Part shown: positions 1 to 13,800 of the stretch, piece after piece
Position numbering within the stretch: the first letter of the stretch is position 1
Layout: each line of letters begins with the position of its first letter
Source: Coptis chinensis
Taxonomy: Eukaryota > Streptophyta > Magnoliopsida > Ranunculales > Ranunculaceae
Reading direction: 5' to 3'
NCBI GenBank assembly: GCA_015680905.1
Contig: CM027377.1
Location: 62,765,501 to 62,829,500, forward strand
DNA length: 64,000 bases
Translations under genes and position numbers: made by a program
Notes under the pieces: model-generated
What the model saw: only the letters and a program-made list of their open reading frames with translations
The model's database searches: none
What the model was told of the DNA's origin: nothing

Positions 1-138
1 ACGTGTTAAGTGTTCAAGTTCTACTTTTATGTTTTATATTCTTTTTTAAATGTATGTCTTACATTTTGATTAATTAGTTATATTTGTCTACGTACAACAT
101 TTCAACATGTTTGGAAAAATTGTTTCGTAGTTACATAT

Positions 139-2045
139 TTGTCTAAGAGAAAAATAGTTAGGAAACCGGATATTGGTTGGTCTCATGGCATACCATTGGA
201 TAGCAACAAGGCGAAGTTTAGATGCAACAACTGTCAACTAGAATTTCATAGTAGTGGGGTCAGTCACGTAAAACAACACTTATCTGGGGTTGGTAACCAA
301 GTGACAAGGTGTAAGGAAGTCCCTGGACATGTAAGAATTGCAATGCGAGACCTACTACAGGATGACACAAATAAAACAATTAAAAGATGGTAGCGTGAAA
401 CTCAAGTCGAGGAGACATTGTGCACGAATTTGGACAATGATTCCAATGATTCTAACACAGAAGAAGAAGCAAGAGCATATGAAGGGAGGGGTCAGGAGTT
501 TCAGGGCACGTAACACATGCACGAAGAAACTCTGTAACTAGCCAATGGGAATAAAGACAGCTAGAAAGGGAAAGATAACAGGTAAGAAATTTTCGACATA
601 ATACTAGTTTTGAGCCAGGAAGTGGCTCTGGATCAAGCAAAAAAGGAAAGGGATTCATCGGTTTTCGGAGGTTCAAAACCATGAGACAATAAACAATTTA
701 TCCATACACTATTAGATAGTCAGGACACAACCAACTTAGTGTCAAAGACGTGGGTAAAATGAAGACATTGAGGCAGAAGTTGGGTAGACAGATCAGTGCA
801 TGGTTCAATTTTGCCAGAGTACCTCCACATGCATTAACGACAAACAATCTATACTACCAACTAAACTATTGATTTCATCATAACGTGTTCTATTGGAGTG
901 AAAGGACCAACTGCTGAAGAGGTACTGGGAAAATATTTAAAGATGGAAAATGATGATATTGACAAATTCGAAATGGAAGTGGCAGAGAAGTATCCAACTT
1001 ATGGATGCACCATCATGTATGATGGTTGGTCTGGGACAAGAAAGATGTCTCTCGATAACTTTATGGCCTATTGTGACGGGGAAACAATTTTCAAGAAGTC
1101 TTTCGATATCACCATTGAGCCAAAATATTGCAAAACTGTATTTAAGTTAATGAAAGAGGTTGTTGATAAGATAGGTGCACCAAATGTGGTGCAGATAGTA
1201 ACTGATCAAGGTTCTGCCTACAAAAAAGTTAGAAAATTGCTGATGAAGACACAAGGTTAATTTATTTTGGACACTGTGTGCTTGTCATTGCATAGACTTG
1301 TTGTTAAAAGATATGGCCAAGCATCAGCGGGTGGGCGGGTGTATCAACAAAGCTCATGCAATTACAAAGTTCATTTACAATGCATCCAAGGTCTTAACAC
1401 TAATGAGGGAGACATGTGGTGGTGAAATAGTTAGACTTGCAGCAACTAGATTTGACACAAACTACTTGTCTCTCTAAAGTCTCCAGCAAAAAAAGATATT
1501 GCTTAGGCAAATGTTCGTGGATAAAAGATCTCGACATCCCATCGGTTAATACTGTAGAGGGTATGATGGTTGTGGAGGAAATTGCTCAAGAGCATTTCTA
1601 GAATGATGTTAACTATGTTGTACAAATTCTTGAACCTTTGTACATATGCCTAAGGTTGTTGGATGGTGACAAGAAGCAAACAATGTCATATGTACAACAA
1701 GCCTTTGAAATAATGAGGGAGAAGATCTCTGAAATCCCTGGATGTGGTTGGGTCCTTGATGTTATCGACAAAAGATAGACAAAACAATTACTGCATGTGC
1801 TACACACAGCTGGTGAGTTTACTTGATTTAGTTTGAGTTAATTAAATTATTTCTATTTCAAATATTCCTAAAAGTTATGCTTATTTCTACTAGCAATCTA
1901 TCTGAACCCAGAGTACCAATACACATTCAAGCTCGGATTCTCCGATCCCCATAAACAAGCAGTTAGAGAAGTAGCAAAAGTGTTATTATTTAGTGTTATT
2001 TGGAGGAACTAGGTAAGGAACAAGAGATCGAATAACACATTATAA
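139..2045 (+). mobile_element. hAT transposase remnant (BED finger + DUF659)
   Basis: Decayed transposase gene of a plant hAT element. Around 142-393 is a BED-type zinc finger: W-S-H-G near the start, then C-x2-C (CNNC) and a downstream H in VKQHL. Around 898-1257 is a DUF659 block (MYDGWSGTRKMSLDNF, VVQIVTDQGSAYKK). A frame change near 1257 leads into FWTLCACHCIDLLLKDMAKH, the conserved C-x2-H stretch of hAT enzymes, then LAATRFDTNYLSL near 1430-1475. AIYLNPEYQY near 1890 matches the hAT core further on. No C-terminal dimerisation (hATC) domain is seen; the element is cut off by a Copia 3' end at about 2046. Stops and frame changes between blocks make it nonfunctional. Its 5' end may lie outside the window and no terminal repeat was found. 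Confidence 0.8.
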
Positions 2046-2848
2046 AGTGACAGTCAAAGTGCAATTCATCTTGTGAAGAACTCAGCGTTTCACTCAAGGA
2101 TGAGGCACATAGACCGGAGGTACCATTTCAGGATGGCGCTCTAAAACTTGAGAAGATTCAGGGGGTAAGAACCTAGCCGACATGTTGACTAAGACGGTCA
2201 CAATTGACAAACTGAAGATCGTGTAATGAGCGCACCAGGTTTCCAAGATTAAAGATGATTTGGTTTCAATCTCCAAGTGGCAGATTGATAGGTAAGTGTG
2301 GAGCGTGATTGATAAAGCCAATTGAAGCAGCAACTCAATTCAAAGTGAATGAGTGACCACCGCTAAAGCTTGTCAACAAAGGAGGTTGTCTGTAATTGAA
2401 AATCACAAAAACAAGGGAGACAACAAGCTTTAAAATCTGGATTGAAATTCAATATTCTCGGTTGATGATAGTTTATGACAGTATTTGCAACTATTGCAAC
2501 TATTGCAAAAGGTAAATCAGATGCCTATAAATGAGTGCTTTGTTCATTCTTTCAAATACACAATTCGGAGAAAAAAAAAAATAGTAGTCTGGAGTGATTT
2601 TGTGTTTTTGGTTTCATTAAGGAAACGAAAACTTAGAGAGTAAGAGACATAGAGCTTTGTAAGGGCTTATCATCTTTAATAAGAGAGAATTGGTGTGCTC
2701 TTGAGGACATAGGCAAATTGCCGAACCTCGTAAATTCTTGTTGTTGTCATAATTTTGTCGCATTCATTTAAATTCTCTTGTAACGTTCTTGTTACATTGC
2801 TTCCAAGATCCTATTTATTTTTGGGGTTGTGTCCTTTACACCCTAACA
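2046..2848 (+). mobile_element. Copia LTR retrotransposon 3' end (RNase H tail + LTR), fossil
   Basis: Broken 3' end of a Ty1/Copia element. Positions about 2046-2226 encode the last part of the Copia RNase H region (DSQSAIHLVKNSAFHSR, then LADMLTKTVTIDKLK in a nearby frame). A purine-rich tract (CTCCAAGTGGCAGAT) ends at 2285. The LTR then begins with TGATAGG at 2286 and ends in CTAACA at 2848, about 563 bp, with a TATA-like CCTATAAATG at about 2523. Only the 3' part is present. It is joined on the left to the hAT remnant and on the right directly to a LINE fragment, so it marks an old rearranged junction. Confidence 0.8.
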
Positions 2849-4620
2849 CTTGGAAGACTTCATTGCTATCAAAAGGTGGGCGATTGACATTAATAAACTC
2901 TGTCCTTTCGGCACTGCCAACACGTATCATCTCTTGTATCCAATTGCCGATGAATATTATTGAAGAAATGGATAAAATAAGAAGTAATTTTCTATGGGCG
3001 CAAGAACAGGGAGAAAGGAAACTGCACTACTTTTCGTGGGATCTAGCTTGCACACTAGTTCAATTCGGGGGCTTGGGAATTATGCAATCCCCAATCACTC
3101 TGGGCAACACAGAAGAATGATAAGTACTTCAAGAACCAAATATTTATGCATACTCATCTAGGCACAAATGAATCAAGAACCTGGAGAACTATGCACTGCT
3201 TGAGAAATATGCTGGTTCTAGGAAGGAGATGGAAGGTGGGTGATGGCATCTCAATTTGAGCATGGTGGGATAATTGGATTCATGATACTCCTATTAAACT
3301 GCCACTCATTGAAAAACCAAACGGCTGCATTATGGAACGAGTTTGCGACTTCATTGACCCAGTCACTAGACAATGGAACACGAGACTTATCAAGGAGTTG
3401 TGGCCGGAAGACTATGGGAAAAGAATCATGTCTATCCCAAATTCACAGCTAAAGAAGATACTACTTTCTGGTGGCCAAACAAATTTGGGGAATATGATGT
3501 TAAAAGTGCATATAACTTGATGCATAATTACTGCGTACCAAGTAGAGAGAAACTTCACCTTTTCACCAAAATATGGAAACTAAACCTTCCTCAAAAGATA
3601 AGATTCTTTATGTGGCAGTTTACACATCAATTGCTACCTACTGCTGATCTGTTATGCGATAGAGGTTTCCATGTTGATACTGTGTGTTCACTTTGTTTGG
3701 CTGCTGAAGAATCACCGCAACATATTTTTCTCCAGTGCCCTTTTGCTAGAGCAGTTTGGTTGGGACTTGGACTGTCGGTATCAATATCCTACTTTGACTT
3801 CATGAATATGAAAGATAGGTTACAGCAGATGCTGAAATGCTTAGGAAATGCAGATGCTGAAATGCTTAGGAAATGCTGATGACTCAAGGCAAGAAATGAT
3901 AAGAAGTTTAATGGTCAAAGACAGTATCCCCTAAGTTGTGTGATAAAAGCTAAAAAGATGGCAGCAAATTGATGGAGTCAACTCTCAAAACAATCATGAG
4001 ATGATGGAGGTTAATGTAAAATGGGACTGTCCTCCGATGGGTTAGTTTAAACTTAACACAGATGGGTCGTCGCATGGAAATCCTGGTGCTGCAGGTGCAG
4101 AATGTTTATTACGAGATGCATGAGAATGGCAAATTTATAATGGCCATTGCAGTTCCAATTGCTTATGGATCGGCGTTGATGGCAGAGACTATGACACTGA
4201 AGGTGGGAATCAATGTAGCGAAATACTTAAACCTCACAAATGTTTTGATGGAAACAGACTGTAGTATACTACACAAACTAGTGACTAAACAAGGCTTCTC
4301 GGGCCAGAACTAGTTAAAGACATCATCATGGAAATTCCAGAGACGATGAATGAAGGAAATTTTGTTATTAAATGGAATTATAGGGAAGCAAACCATGGTG
4401 CAAATGCTTTGGTAAACTTCACAGCTCAACATGCTCAAACTATGGATTGGGGACTCAGTACAGAGCAAATGGATCAAATACCGGAGAGTTGGAGACAATA
4501 GCTGCCAAAATTTGCTTATGTGTGGAATGTAATTCCTCCCCCATTCTTAGGTGGTTGGATTAATAATGATATGAGAAACATGTGTACTACATAATGAAAT
4601 ATCTTTAGCAAAAAAACAAA
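2849..4620 (+). mobile_element. L1-type LINE, 3' half (RT tail, zf-RVT, RNase H)
   Basis: The 3' half of a plant L1-type non-LTR retrotransposon. It starts inside ORF2 after the catalytic RT core: WKTSLLSKGGRLTLINSVLS (2849 on) is the usual stretch that follows it. About 3430-3860 is the zinc-binding RVT domain (FFMWQFTHQLLPTADLL, then VCSLCLAAEESPQHIFLQC). About 4045-4500 is an RNase H domain (FKLNTDGSSHGNPGAAGAE, LMETDCSILHKL, REANHGANALV). The A-rich tail lies near 4608-4622. Several stops and frame changes split the reading frame. The 5' border coincides with the end of the Copia LTR, so the fragment was cut by rearrangement or 5' truncation. Its tail lies only about 235 bp upstream of the SAYSvFN-gene start codon. 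Confidence 0.82.
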
Positions 4621-4855
4621 AAAGTTGGTTAAATAACGGAAAGTAAAAACCGTGTGCTGTGTGTATCACTGGCCATCTAGTCTGCCCGTCTACGTCTTTT
4701 CCGATATATGTCAATATGCCATATAATTCTCACAAAAACAACAGATATCTAACATTTCGTGATATATATCGGAATTTTGTTAGTTAACCGTTTCGAAATC
4801 GTATACGTGTGGTGGTTTAAATTAGACTTGGCCAAAAAAAGAAAAGAGGAAAGCA
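4621..4855 (+). promoter_or_regulatory. Upstream/5' UTR region of the SAYSvFN gene
   Basis: The 235 bp between the LINE A-tail and the start codon at 4856 must hold at least the 5' UTR and possibly the core promoter. The last 60 bp are purine-rich (GGCCAAAAAAAGAAAAGAGG), as plant leaders often are. No clear TATA box can be fixed. The promoter may extend into, or have been replaced by, the LINE. Inference from position only. Confidence 0.35.
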
Positions 4856-7800
4856 ATGGGAAAAGAAACGCAGAAGAAGAAAGAAGAAGAAGTGGAGATA
4901 ACAGTGAAAACAATAGGACCCACACGTCCTTGTTCTCTCAAAGTCCCTTCTCTTATCTCTGTAAGCATTTTCCTCAAGAAATTTTTATTTATTTTTGCTT
5001 AATTATGATATTTTAAGTGAGCCCATTATTCCGTAAATCTTACTGTTACAATGGTGTTGGTATATTAAGTGGGCAGTACAGAAAGTGTGTAACTGGTGTG
5101 GTAAAGTAAATATGGTAGGAATTATGTTTCGTTTGAGATGCCTTGGAGAAAGCTGCCGTCTTAGTCAGATATGATGATAGGGCTCGGTTTCAGCTACTTG
5201 CTAAGGTGATCGAAAGGCGCTAGGGTAATGTCTAGATCGTAACCCAATTTCTTGTAATTTAGATGTCCTTCAGGTAGCATCGGCAAGGAAGTATGATGCA
5301 AGTTGCGCCACTTCAAATTGTTCCAGCAAGAGACATCATATCTCCATATAAAGGAACAGCTAAAGCTACGATGACAGTGGTTATTACAAACAAGATCCCA
5401 ATGAGAGTTAACATAGGTATTTTACTGTAGATTAATCGAGTTTCGTTAGTGAAGACAAAAGTAAATCTCATACCTTTTGTCCAAATAGAGTAGCGAGATC
5501 AAAAGTGGAAGCGGAATCGTCGATGATCAAAGATACGTCTCTTGTTGTCATCACCACAATTACTAAAATAATGGCTATGTTTTCACACCTTAAAACCTTA
5601 TTGAAGTAACTAACAATGATGGTGATATTAGAAGAAAAGTTGAGTATAAGAGTTTTCAGCTACTTTGCAATGTGTTTGGTGGCTCCTGTATCCACAATCC
5701 AATTAGGATCACATGAATGAGCAACAAGCACCTCAGTGCAAACAAAACAATTAGAACACTTAAAAGAGTTTGAGTTTACCTTCTTCAACATAGTGCATTC
5801 ACGAGCGAAGTGTCCAAGGGTCCAAGTATACCACAGTTGTTACATGCCATTTTAGACTTGTCTTGCTTTTTACCAGCTCTATTACCTCTGCGGTGCTTAT
5901 TAATGTTTCTTTTAGGTGCAAGTGAGTTGTTTTTTAATTATTGTATATGAATGTAGTGTAACATGACTTCTAAGAACATTGTTGCTGACCTGAACAAGGG
6001 AGAGAAACTGGACGGTCTGAATTACGATATTTGGCACTATAAGATCTAGTACCTCCTAGAGGAGCAAAATGTCCTTGAAACTCTGACTAATGATATAGCG
6101 CAGCCTGAGGAAGCACTACTGCTCAGCACCGCCGTAGCTTGGTGGTGTACCAGAACTAGTACAAACAGAATCGTTATGCGCGCTTTACTATGTTAAGCAA
6201 CATGCACAATGATCTGATTGGAGAGTTCGAGAGTTACAAAACTTCTAAGGAAATGTGGAGTGCTTTGAATTTTACTTATGTAGGCACCACAGCTACTAGG
6301 TTGCGTGCGTTGACTCTGAAATTCGAAACCTATAAGAAGGCTTCGAATGACACAATGGTTGAACATCTTAAGAAGATGTCCCAGATAATACGTGGCCTAA
6401 AAGCTGCTGGAAATGCTCTTACTGATGAGTAGCAAGATGAGTAGCAAATTCTGGCTGTTTTGAGGTCCCTTTTTTATTCTTGGGAACAGATGAAACTCAT
6501 TATGACGCATAATGAGAATATTATCAACCTTTCTCAATTATCGCGACATTTGTAGTTAGAGGTAGAGCGGCAAGCTGCTAGGGCTAATAGCAGTGCTACA
6601 ACCGCTTGTTTTGCTGAACCAAGCAAGCGTGGGACAAGGTTCAAGTGCAAGCAAAATGATATAGCAGGTACAGGGGCTCAAAACAACTCACTTGCGCCTA
6701 AAAGGAACATTAATAGGCGCCGTAGAGGTAATAGAGCTCGTAAAAAGCAAGACAAGTTTAAGATGACATGTAACAACTGTGGTGTACTTGGACACTTTGC
6801 TCGTGAATGCACTAAGCCGAAGAAGGTAAACTCAAACTCTCTTAACTGTTCTGATTGCTTTGTTTGCACTGAGGTGTTTGTTGCTCATCATTCATGTTAT
6901 CCTAATTGAATTGTGGATATAGGAGCAGCCAAACACATCGGTGCAAACAAAATAATCAGAACAATTAAAAGAGTTTGAGTTTACCTTCTTCGGCTCAGTG
7001 CATTCATAGGTGAAGTGTCTAAGTACACCACAGTTGTTGCATGCTATCTTAGACTTGTCTTGCTTTTTACCAACTCTATTACCTCTGCGGCGGCGCTTAT
7101 TAATGTTCCTTTTAGGTACAAATGAGTTGTTTTGAGCCCCTGTACCTGCTTTACCATTTTGCTTGCGCTTGAACCTTGTCCCGCACTTACATGGTTCAGC
7201 AAAGCAAGTCGTGGCAGCACTACTATTAGTCCTAGTAGCTTGCCCCTCTGCCTCTAACTCCAAATGTCACGATAACTGAGAAAGATTGATAATATTCTCA
7301 TTATGCGTCATAAGGAGTTTCATCTGTTCCCAAGAATCAGGAAGGGACCTCAAAACAGCTAGAATTTGCTGCTCATTAATAAGAACATTTCCAGCAGCTT
7401 TTAGGTCACTTATCATCTGGGACATCTTCCTGAGATGTTAAACCATTGTGTCATTCGAAGCCTTCTTATAGGTTTCAAATTTCAGAATCAACGCTCGCAA
7501 CCTAATAGATGTGGTGCCTGCATAAGTCAATTTCAAAGCACTCCACATTTCCTTGGAAGTTTTGTAACCCTCGAACTCTCCAATCAGATCATCGTGCATG
7601 CTGCTTAACATAGTAAAGCGCACACAACGATCCTGTTTGTACCAGTTCTGGTACACCTCCAAGCTACGGCGGTGCTGAGCAATAGTGCCTTCCTCAGGCT
7701 GCTCCATATCATAAGTCAGAGTTTCAAGGACATTTTGCTCCTCTAGGAAGTACTGGATCTTACGGTGCCAAATATCGTAATTCAGACCGTCCAGTTTCTC

Positions 7801-10800
7801 TTCCTTGTTTAGGTCAGTAACAATGTTCTTAGAGGCCAATGTTACACTACATACATATACAATAATTAAATAAATTAATGATTTGCCTCAAAAAATAATT
7901 ACTCTATGCCACACATGTATAATTGTTTTATTATCAAAATTTCATCGATAAATAATATCACCATTAGCCTTTGATCGAATGCTAAGTAGACTTAGCAATC
8001 ATCTCAATTGCTTTTTGGTTCTACGATTACCAATAAATTTTACAATGGGAAAATTTCAATGAGTAATCATTTTTAACTTCCACTCATCTAAACACTCACA
8101 TGTATATCACAAAATATCGATCACCTCATCACGATAAATGATATGCATTGTAGTCTGACTTTCAAATAAAAAATTAAAATAAAGCAGCACATATTATTAT
8201 CAAGCCAGACCTTGCAGAGATGAATCCATATATACATATGATGTTAGTTTACACTAAATATCTCATGAGCATACATGCATGATATATTACCACATGAAAA
8301 ACAAATGACATAATGGTTTTATCACGTCATTATCAACATATATATGCTAATAAAACAAGGTAGATCATAGATAATGCTCGACGTACAACATCAACAACCA
8401 TTGTTAAAGTAACAGGTCATGATCCAGCATGAAAGGATAAAAAAAAATGTATACGTGTAATTATGTTATGAGTTCTACTAACGTGAATGCAAAAGAGACC
8501 TTACATTATTAATAATAATGTTGGTACCAGCCTTAGGTTGGAGAAGAAAACAGCAAGGATATGCATGTTCCAGTAATACCGAATGGAATAAAAGCTTGTC
8601 TTTTACAAAAGGAATCATCATAAAGTAGAACATAGCATATAGCATGCACAGATATTTTATTAAGGACACTAAACAAGAACTAATACACATCTACAGATGT
8701 ACTCACAAGTTCAGTGATCTCCTTCTCATATTCTAAACATATAAAACATACACCAATTACGGTACTTCCATATGCTTTGACCTTTGAACTATCATGATAA
8801 TCACGTTCAATGTTTGTAACTTTTAATCTAGTCTCATGTTCTCTCATAATAGATGATAACATGAACCAAACGAAACAGAAAACAAAGTTATCGATGGATT
8901 TTAGTATGTTCAGTGCATGCAATTACGCACATATCATACAATAAAAAAAACGATCTTTATCCTTACTTGCTCATGATACCAATGAAGACAAAAGTAAATC
9001 ACATACTTTTTGTCCAAATAGAGCAGTGAGATCAAAAGCGGAAGCGGAATCGTTGATGATCAAAGATACGTCTCTTGTTGTTGTCATCGCCACAATTACT
9101 AGAATAATGGCTATGTTTTCACACTTTAAACCTTATTGAAGTAACTAACAATGATAGTGATGTTAGAAGAAGAGTCGTGAGTATAAGAGTTTTCAGGGTC
9201 ATTCTATGTTGGTTTCACTCTACCTTTTTTATAGGGAGAGAGTGATATATACATATCGAAAGTGATATTTATCTCAATCTCAACAAGTAGAGTTTTGCTT
9301 TACTTGGAGACTTGAGTCTTGATCCAACTTGGACGTACGCACATAGCCCATGTCTTACAGTTAGCTAAAACAATAGGATTTACAACTAGAGAGTATTTTG
9401 TAGAAGGTATAAGTAGAACTGTGTAAGTTTACCAATTGCGCAAGGTACTTGCACATCTCTATTCACCTATAGTAAAAGACATGTGCAGCTTCTGCTTAGG
9501 ACCCTGTTTGTAGTGACCACAATCATTGTGGCTTTAGCTGTTCCATTCTTTGGAGATGCGATATCTCTTACTGGAGCGTTTTTAAGTGCGACAACTAGTT
9601 ATCCTACTTCCTTGCATCTGCTACCTAAGGCTAATCCAAACTTACTAGACATGGGGTTATGAGCTGGTCATTATTCTTGTTTTACTTTTGACCTAAATTT
9701 GTATTGAAAGTTTGTAGCCACCATCTACCGTGATGTTTGGTTGGTAACCAATTTCTTTCAGTCGTGTCTTTGTACAAATATATATCACCCTGGGAGATAC
9801 ATTTGATATGTCAAATTTCCATCACTTTCCAATGTCAATTGGTGCTGGTTGGACAAATTTTAGTGGACTGCTTTGGCCCCCAAGGAGCAGTTAATGAGAA
9901 TTGAGGGATTCTAGACGAGGCGCTTATAGACACGAAAGCAATGACTCGGGTTTTTTTTTTTTTTTTTTTTATCAAAGTGGTCTTAATCAGGTTTGACTTG
10001 GTGCATGATCATGTTCTTTGGAGTCTCTTAAGATATATCTTTAACAGGATGTGTTGCGATAAGGTGGTCAGAGTGCAACTTTATATTAGTTTCCTTGTTC
10101 TCTGTGGTTGTCGATGGAGCTGCCACCATGTTCCTTAGGACCTGGGAGTTCAAATTTGGAGACCTTTTAGAGCTTTTTCCATCCTTGTTCATCACATTTT
10201 AGTAGTATGGACATATGGTCCATCAAGTGGCAAGATGGCGTTGCCCAACGACTGGCACATTTAGAAGTTCATGTTAAGAAAGGCATTAAATTTCGGGCGA
10301 AAGAAAAAAAAAAGTGGGTTGGGGTGTCCACCAATTGTGTATATTTTGTCGATGTCAATCTTCGTCTGTGAAGAGTCATAATGCAAGTTCTTTTTGACAA
10401 GTTTTCTGTGGGTTTAGGTGCTGTTTGTTCTTTGTACTAATCTTGCAAAACATATTCAATCGGTATGGATCTGGTGGAGTTGGCTGCAATTATTAGATGT
10501 ATTTTGGGGAAACTTCCTACACGGTATCATCACTTAATGACGTGGAAGAGTGTCATTCTTTTATTTTGAATGTTATTGGATTGTAAATGCTATATGTATT
10601 AGCATCCTGTATGACTATGTAAAATCATTAGAAGTGCTTGACTCCACTTCTTTAGGTTTAGGAGATGACATAAAAAATAGACACGAAAAACTAGTTTGGA
10701 TCCGTTTTCAACAATATTGACTTCTCCTCTGAAACACCAATAGAGGGCCTTGCCAAGTATGCCACGGACAATGCTCTGTAGTCACACATAGGCTTCTTAC

Positions 10801-13800
10801 ATTAAGCTGCTGTGGTTTATAGCAATTAAGTGTCTCCTATCAAGTACACATTGAAGGTAACACTGGAAAGACATCCAATGCTTGCGTCTGCACTTACCCA
10901 ACTTGGTATTTTTGTGGGGATTAGTAAGTTATATTTTGTTAAGTTTTCTTTGATGGTTGTTTGATTTCCCCAATTTTTTTTTGTGTATTTATTCCCGACT
11001 GTTGCGGTAGTTGAGCTAAACCTTTTTAGTGTTAATTAAAACTTGATAGTTATTTGCCTGATTTTGATAAACTTGATGAACATCTCTTTGATTTCCTACT
11101 TTCATTGTTGGATAAAGATCATATAACATTTAAGAAGATTACAATGAGCATGTCTGTCATTAGCTTGTGTTTTAATGCCTATCCTTCCCTAAAGTTTGTA
11201 TGTATCCTTCAAATTTTGAATCATTCTCCTGTTGCGATTGTATGTAGAGCATAGTTAAATGTGGGAAATATCACCGAGTTTTGCAATATATACCAGAATT
11301 CCAAGTGTTCGATACACAAAATTGTGCATAATACTGGTTTTTCAGCCACTGTTGATTATTTTCCGAAATTTCAGTTTTTGAGGGTACTAGAACTTTGGCT
11401 CTAAACGGCATTTTTACTATGAGGTTGATTGTAGTTCACCGCAAGGACCAAAATATCGATATCGGTGAGTATATCGGTGTACCCAAAAACCGATATATAT
11501 CAGATATATCCATTTTTTTTGTGACCAGTCCAAACTATTTAAAATATTGGATATATCGAAAATATAATGTCGGAAATATATTAAAAAATGGTCAAAAAGT
11601 CAAATGATATATATCGTAAATATCGATTATATCGGCGATATAAAGTTTTATATCGGAAATTCCGATCTATATCGGAAAAAAAGGTTTAATATTCGGTGGA
11701 TATATATCGAAAATATCGATGTCGGTGTACCAAAAAAACGATATATATCGGCGATATATCGGATATATCGGTGATATTTTGGTCCTTGGTTCACCGTATA
11801 AAAATAGTGAACTGCTTAGGTGAAGCATGCTGTCCTTGATATCAACAGTATTTGTGTGATAATTCATAGCTTTCATTCCAAAGACGTTAACTCTTCTAGA
11901 TCTTGGAGACATATTTGCTGACCTATCATTAGTGTTAAAAAAAATAAAATTGAAACAAGTATATATCAACGGTGTGGGTTTTTGTTATGGCTTTTCACAA
12001 ATCCCTTTTTTTTTTTTGATCGGTAAAGTATAGTTTTATATATGTATCCAAAGTATAAAGATATAGGATGAGATATCCTATAGTACAAGTTACAAAGGAA
12101 AGAAAAAACACAAGACAAAAGACAAACACAACATTTCTCCCACCAGCTCATTATAGTCTCCCATCTGTAAATGAAAGTTTCGAAAGGAATGTGATGAAAC
12201 TGATCATGCACTTTTGACCAGAAAAACAAAAGCACTTTGATGGCATGCACTTTCTCCATAGACAATGACATGTCTTCAAAATGTCTGTTATTCCTCACCA
12301 ACCATATACCCCACAAAATCGCAAAAGGGAGCATACTCTAGAGGTAATGTCCCTTCAGAGAATGGATATTCAAGTTCCTTGAGGCTAAAAGTTTCTTCAC
12401 TGACCTAGGACAAACCCAATAAACCCTTAGAAAAAAGAAACACCAAATTCTCCAACAAAAAGTGCACAACAACAAAAGATGATTCACCGATTCCCCATCC
12501 CTTAAGCACAAAGGACAAAAGTTAACGATCATCTCTTTGACACATTTATTTTCTAAGATTATCTATTGTCAAGATTTTGTACAAAGGCACGCCAAACAAA
12601 GAAAGCAACTTTCAAAGGAACTCTAGAGCACTAAATAGTAGCACTAAATAGTTTGACTGAGAAAATTATGAAAGACTTTAAGACCACGATGAGGAATAAG
12701 AGAGTGGAGCTTAAAGTAAAAAGACCTAGTAGAAAACATCCATTTTTTGTCAACTAACCAAAGTGTTTTATCTTTGTCGGGTCTCACAGAAGGAATAGAA
12801 TCTAGTTTCATTGTGAGTGCAACCACATTCACTATATCCCTGTCAAATAGAGGATTATAAATCCCTAGGTCCCAAGCAATAGAACCATTATCTTCCCTCA
12901 TGAACCAACAAACATGCTTATTTTTTAAAGTGAGATAAGGCAAATAATTTAGGAAACATCTGTAATAAGGACCTCTCATCCAACCAAACATCCTCCCAAA
13001 AACGAATACTATTGCCATTGCCTAAAGCATATCCAATATTCTTGTGAAACAACTCCCTTGCTTTTTGAATGCCTTTCCAAACACTACACCCATAGGGAAT
13101 GGTAACGGGACAGCTCTCTCAGCCCAAACCCCGCTTGCCAAACCTAGAAACTATAACCTTCCTCTAAAGGCTATCATTTTCCTCCCCAAACCTCCAAAGC
13201 CATTTACCAAGCAACGCAAGATTAAACTCGTGCAAGGTCCTAATACCCAAACTACCCTCATGCCTCGACACGCATACCCTCTCCCAACTAACTAGATGAA
13301 ACCTATGTCTATCTTCCCTATCGTCCTGTGTTGCATGGGTACACATAAATTCCATGCGTGTCCCGTGTCGTGTCATACTGACACCGATACGATACAGATT
13401 CGTGGTTGGAGTCAGAGGGGAAAAAAAAAACCTTATTCGAAGAGATAGAGAGGAGAAATAGAGAGATGTAGGAATATTGACTGGTGGGTCTCCCTTGCGC
13501 AAATTTTCTTTTTTTTCTTTGGTCTCAATTTTTCTCTTTCTCTATCTTGCTTGGTTATGGCTGCTGTACAACCAGATCTAGGGTTTTGGAAAATAGAAGG
13601 AAGAACAAATGGGTGGAAATAACAAATGGGCCAGTCTTTAAACAAAAAATACAAGTTGGGCTTTTCTAGAATAGGTGTTTAAACCTCTAACTAGTAATAA
13701 CTGCTAATTGTTTCAAACTTTCAAAGCCCAATGGGCCTTGTCATGTGGATACAGCTAAATTTCTAGGTACAATTTCAAATATTATCATTATAGAATCCAA

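Larger units (their letters stand above)
5450..9359 (-). mobile_element. Copia (Ty1) LTR element with inverted internal gag duplication, fossil
   Basis: A minus-strand Copia derivative in intron 1. The right LTR is 8983-9359: on the minus strand it starts TGTAAGACATGGG and ends GTCTTCA, with a TATA-like CTATAAAAAAGG inside. It is followed by a primer-binding site beginning TGGTATCA at about 8970-8981. A shorter LTR copy lies at 5450-5661. The five bases GTTAG occur just outside both ends (5445-5449 and 9360-9364), a perfect target duplication. Between the LTRs are gag and the start of protease in minus orientation, plus a second gag copy inserted in inverted orientation, making a palindrome. 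No reverse transcriptase or integrase is seen, so it is broken, with several breaks, and would need another element to move. Confidence 0.85.

Noticed and set aside
9951-9970. T-run as a LINE or SINE tail
   Set aside because: No element sequence could be recognised on either side.
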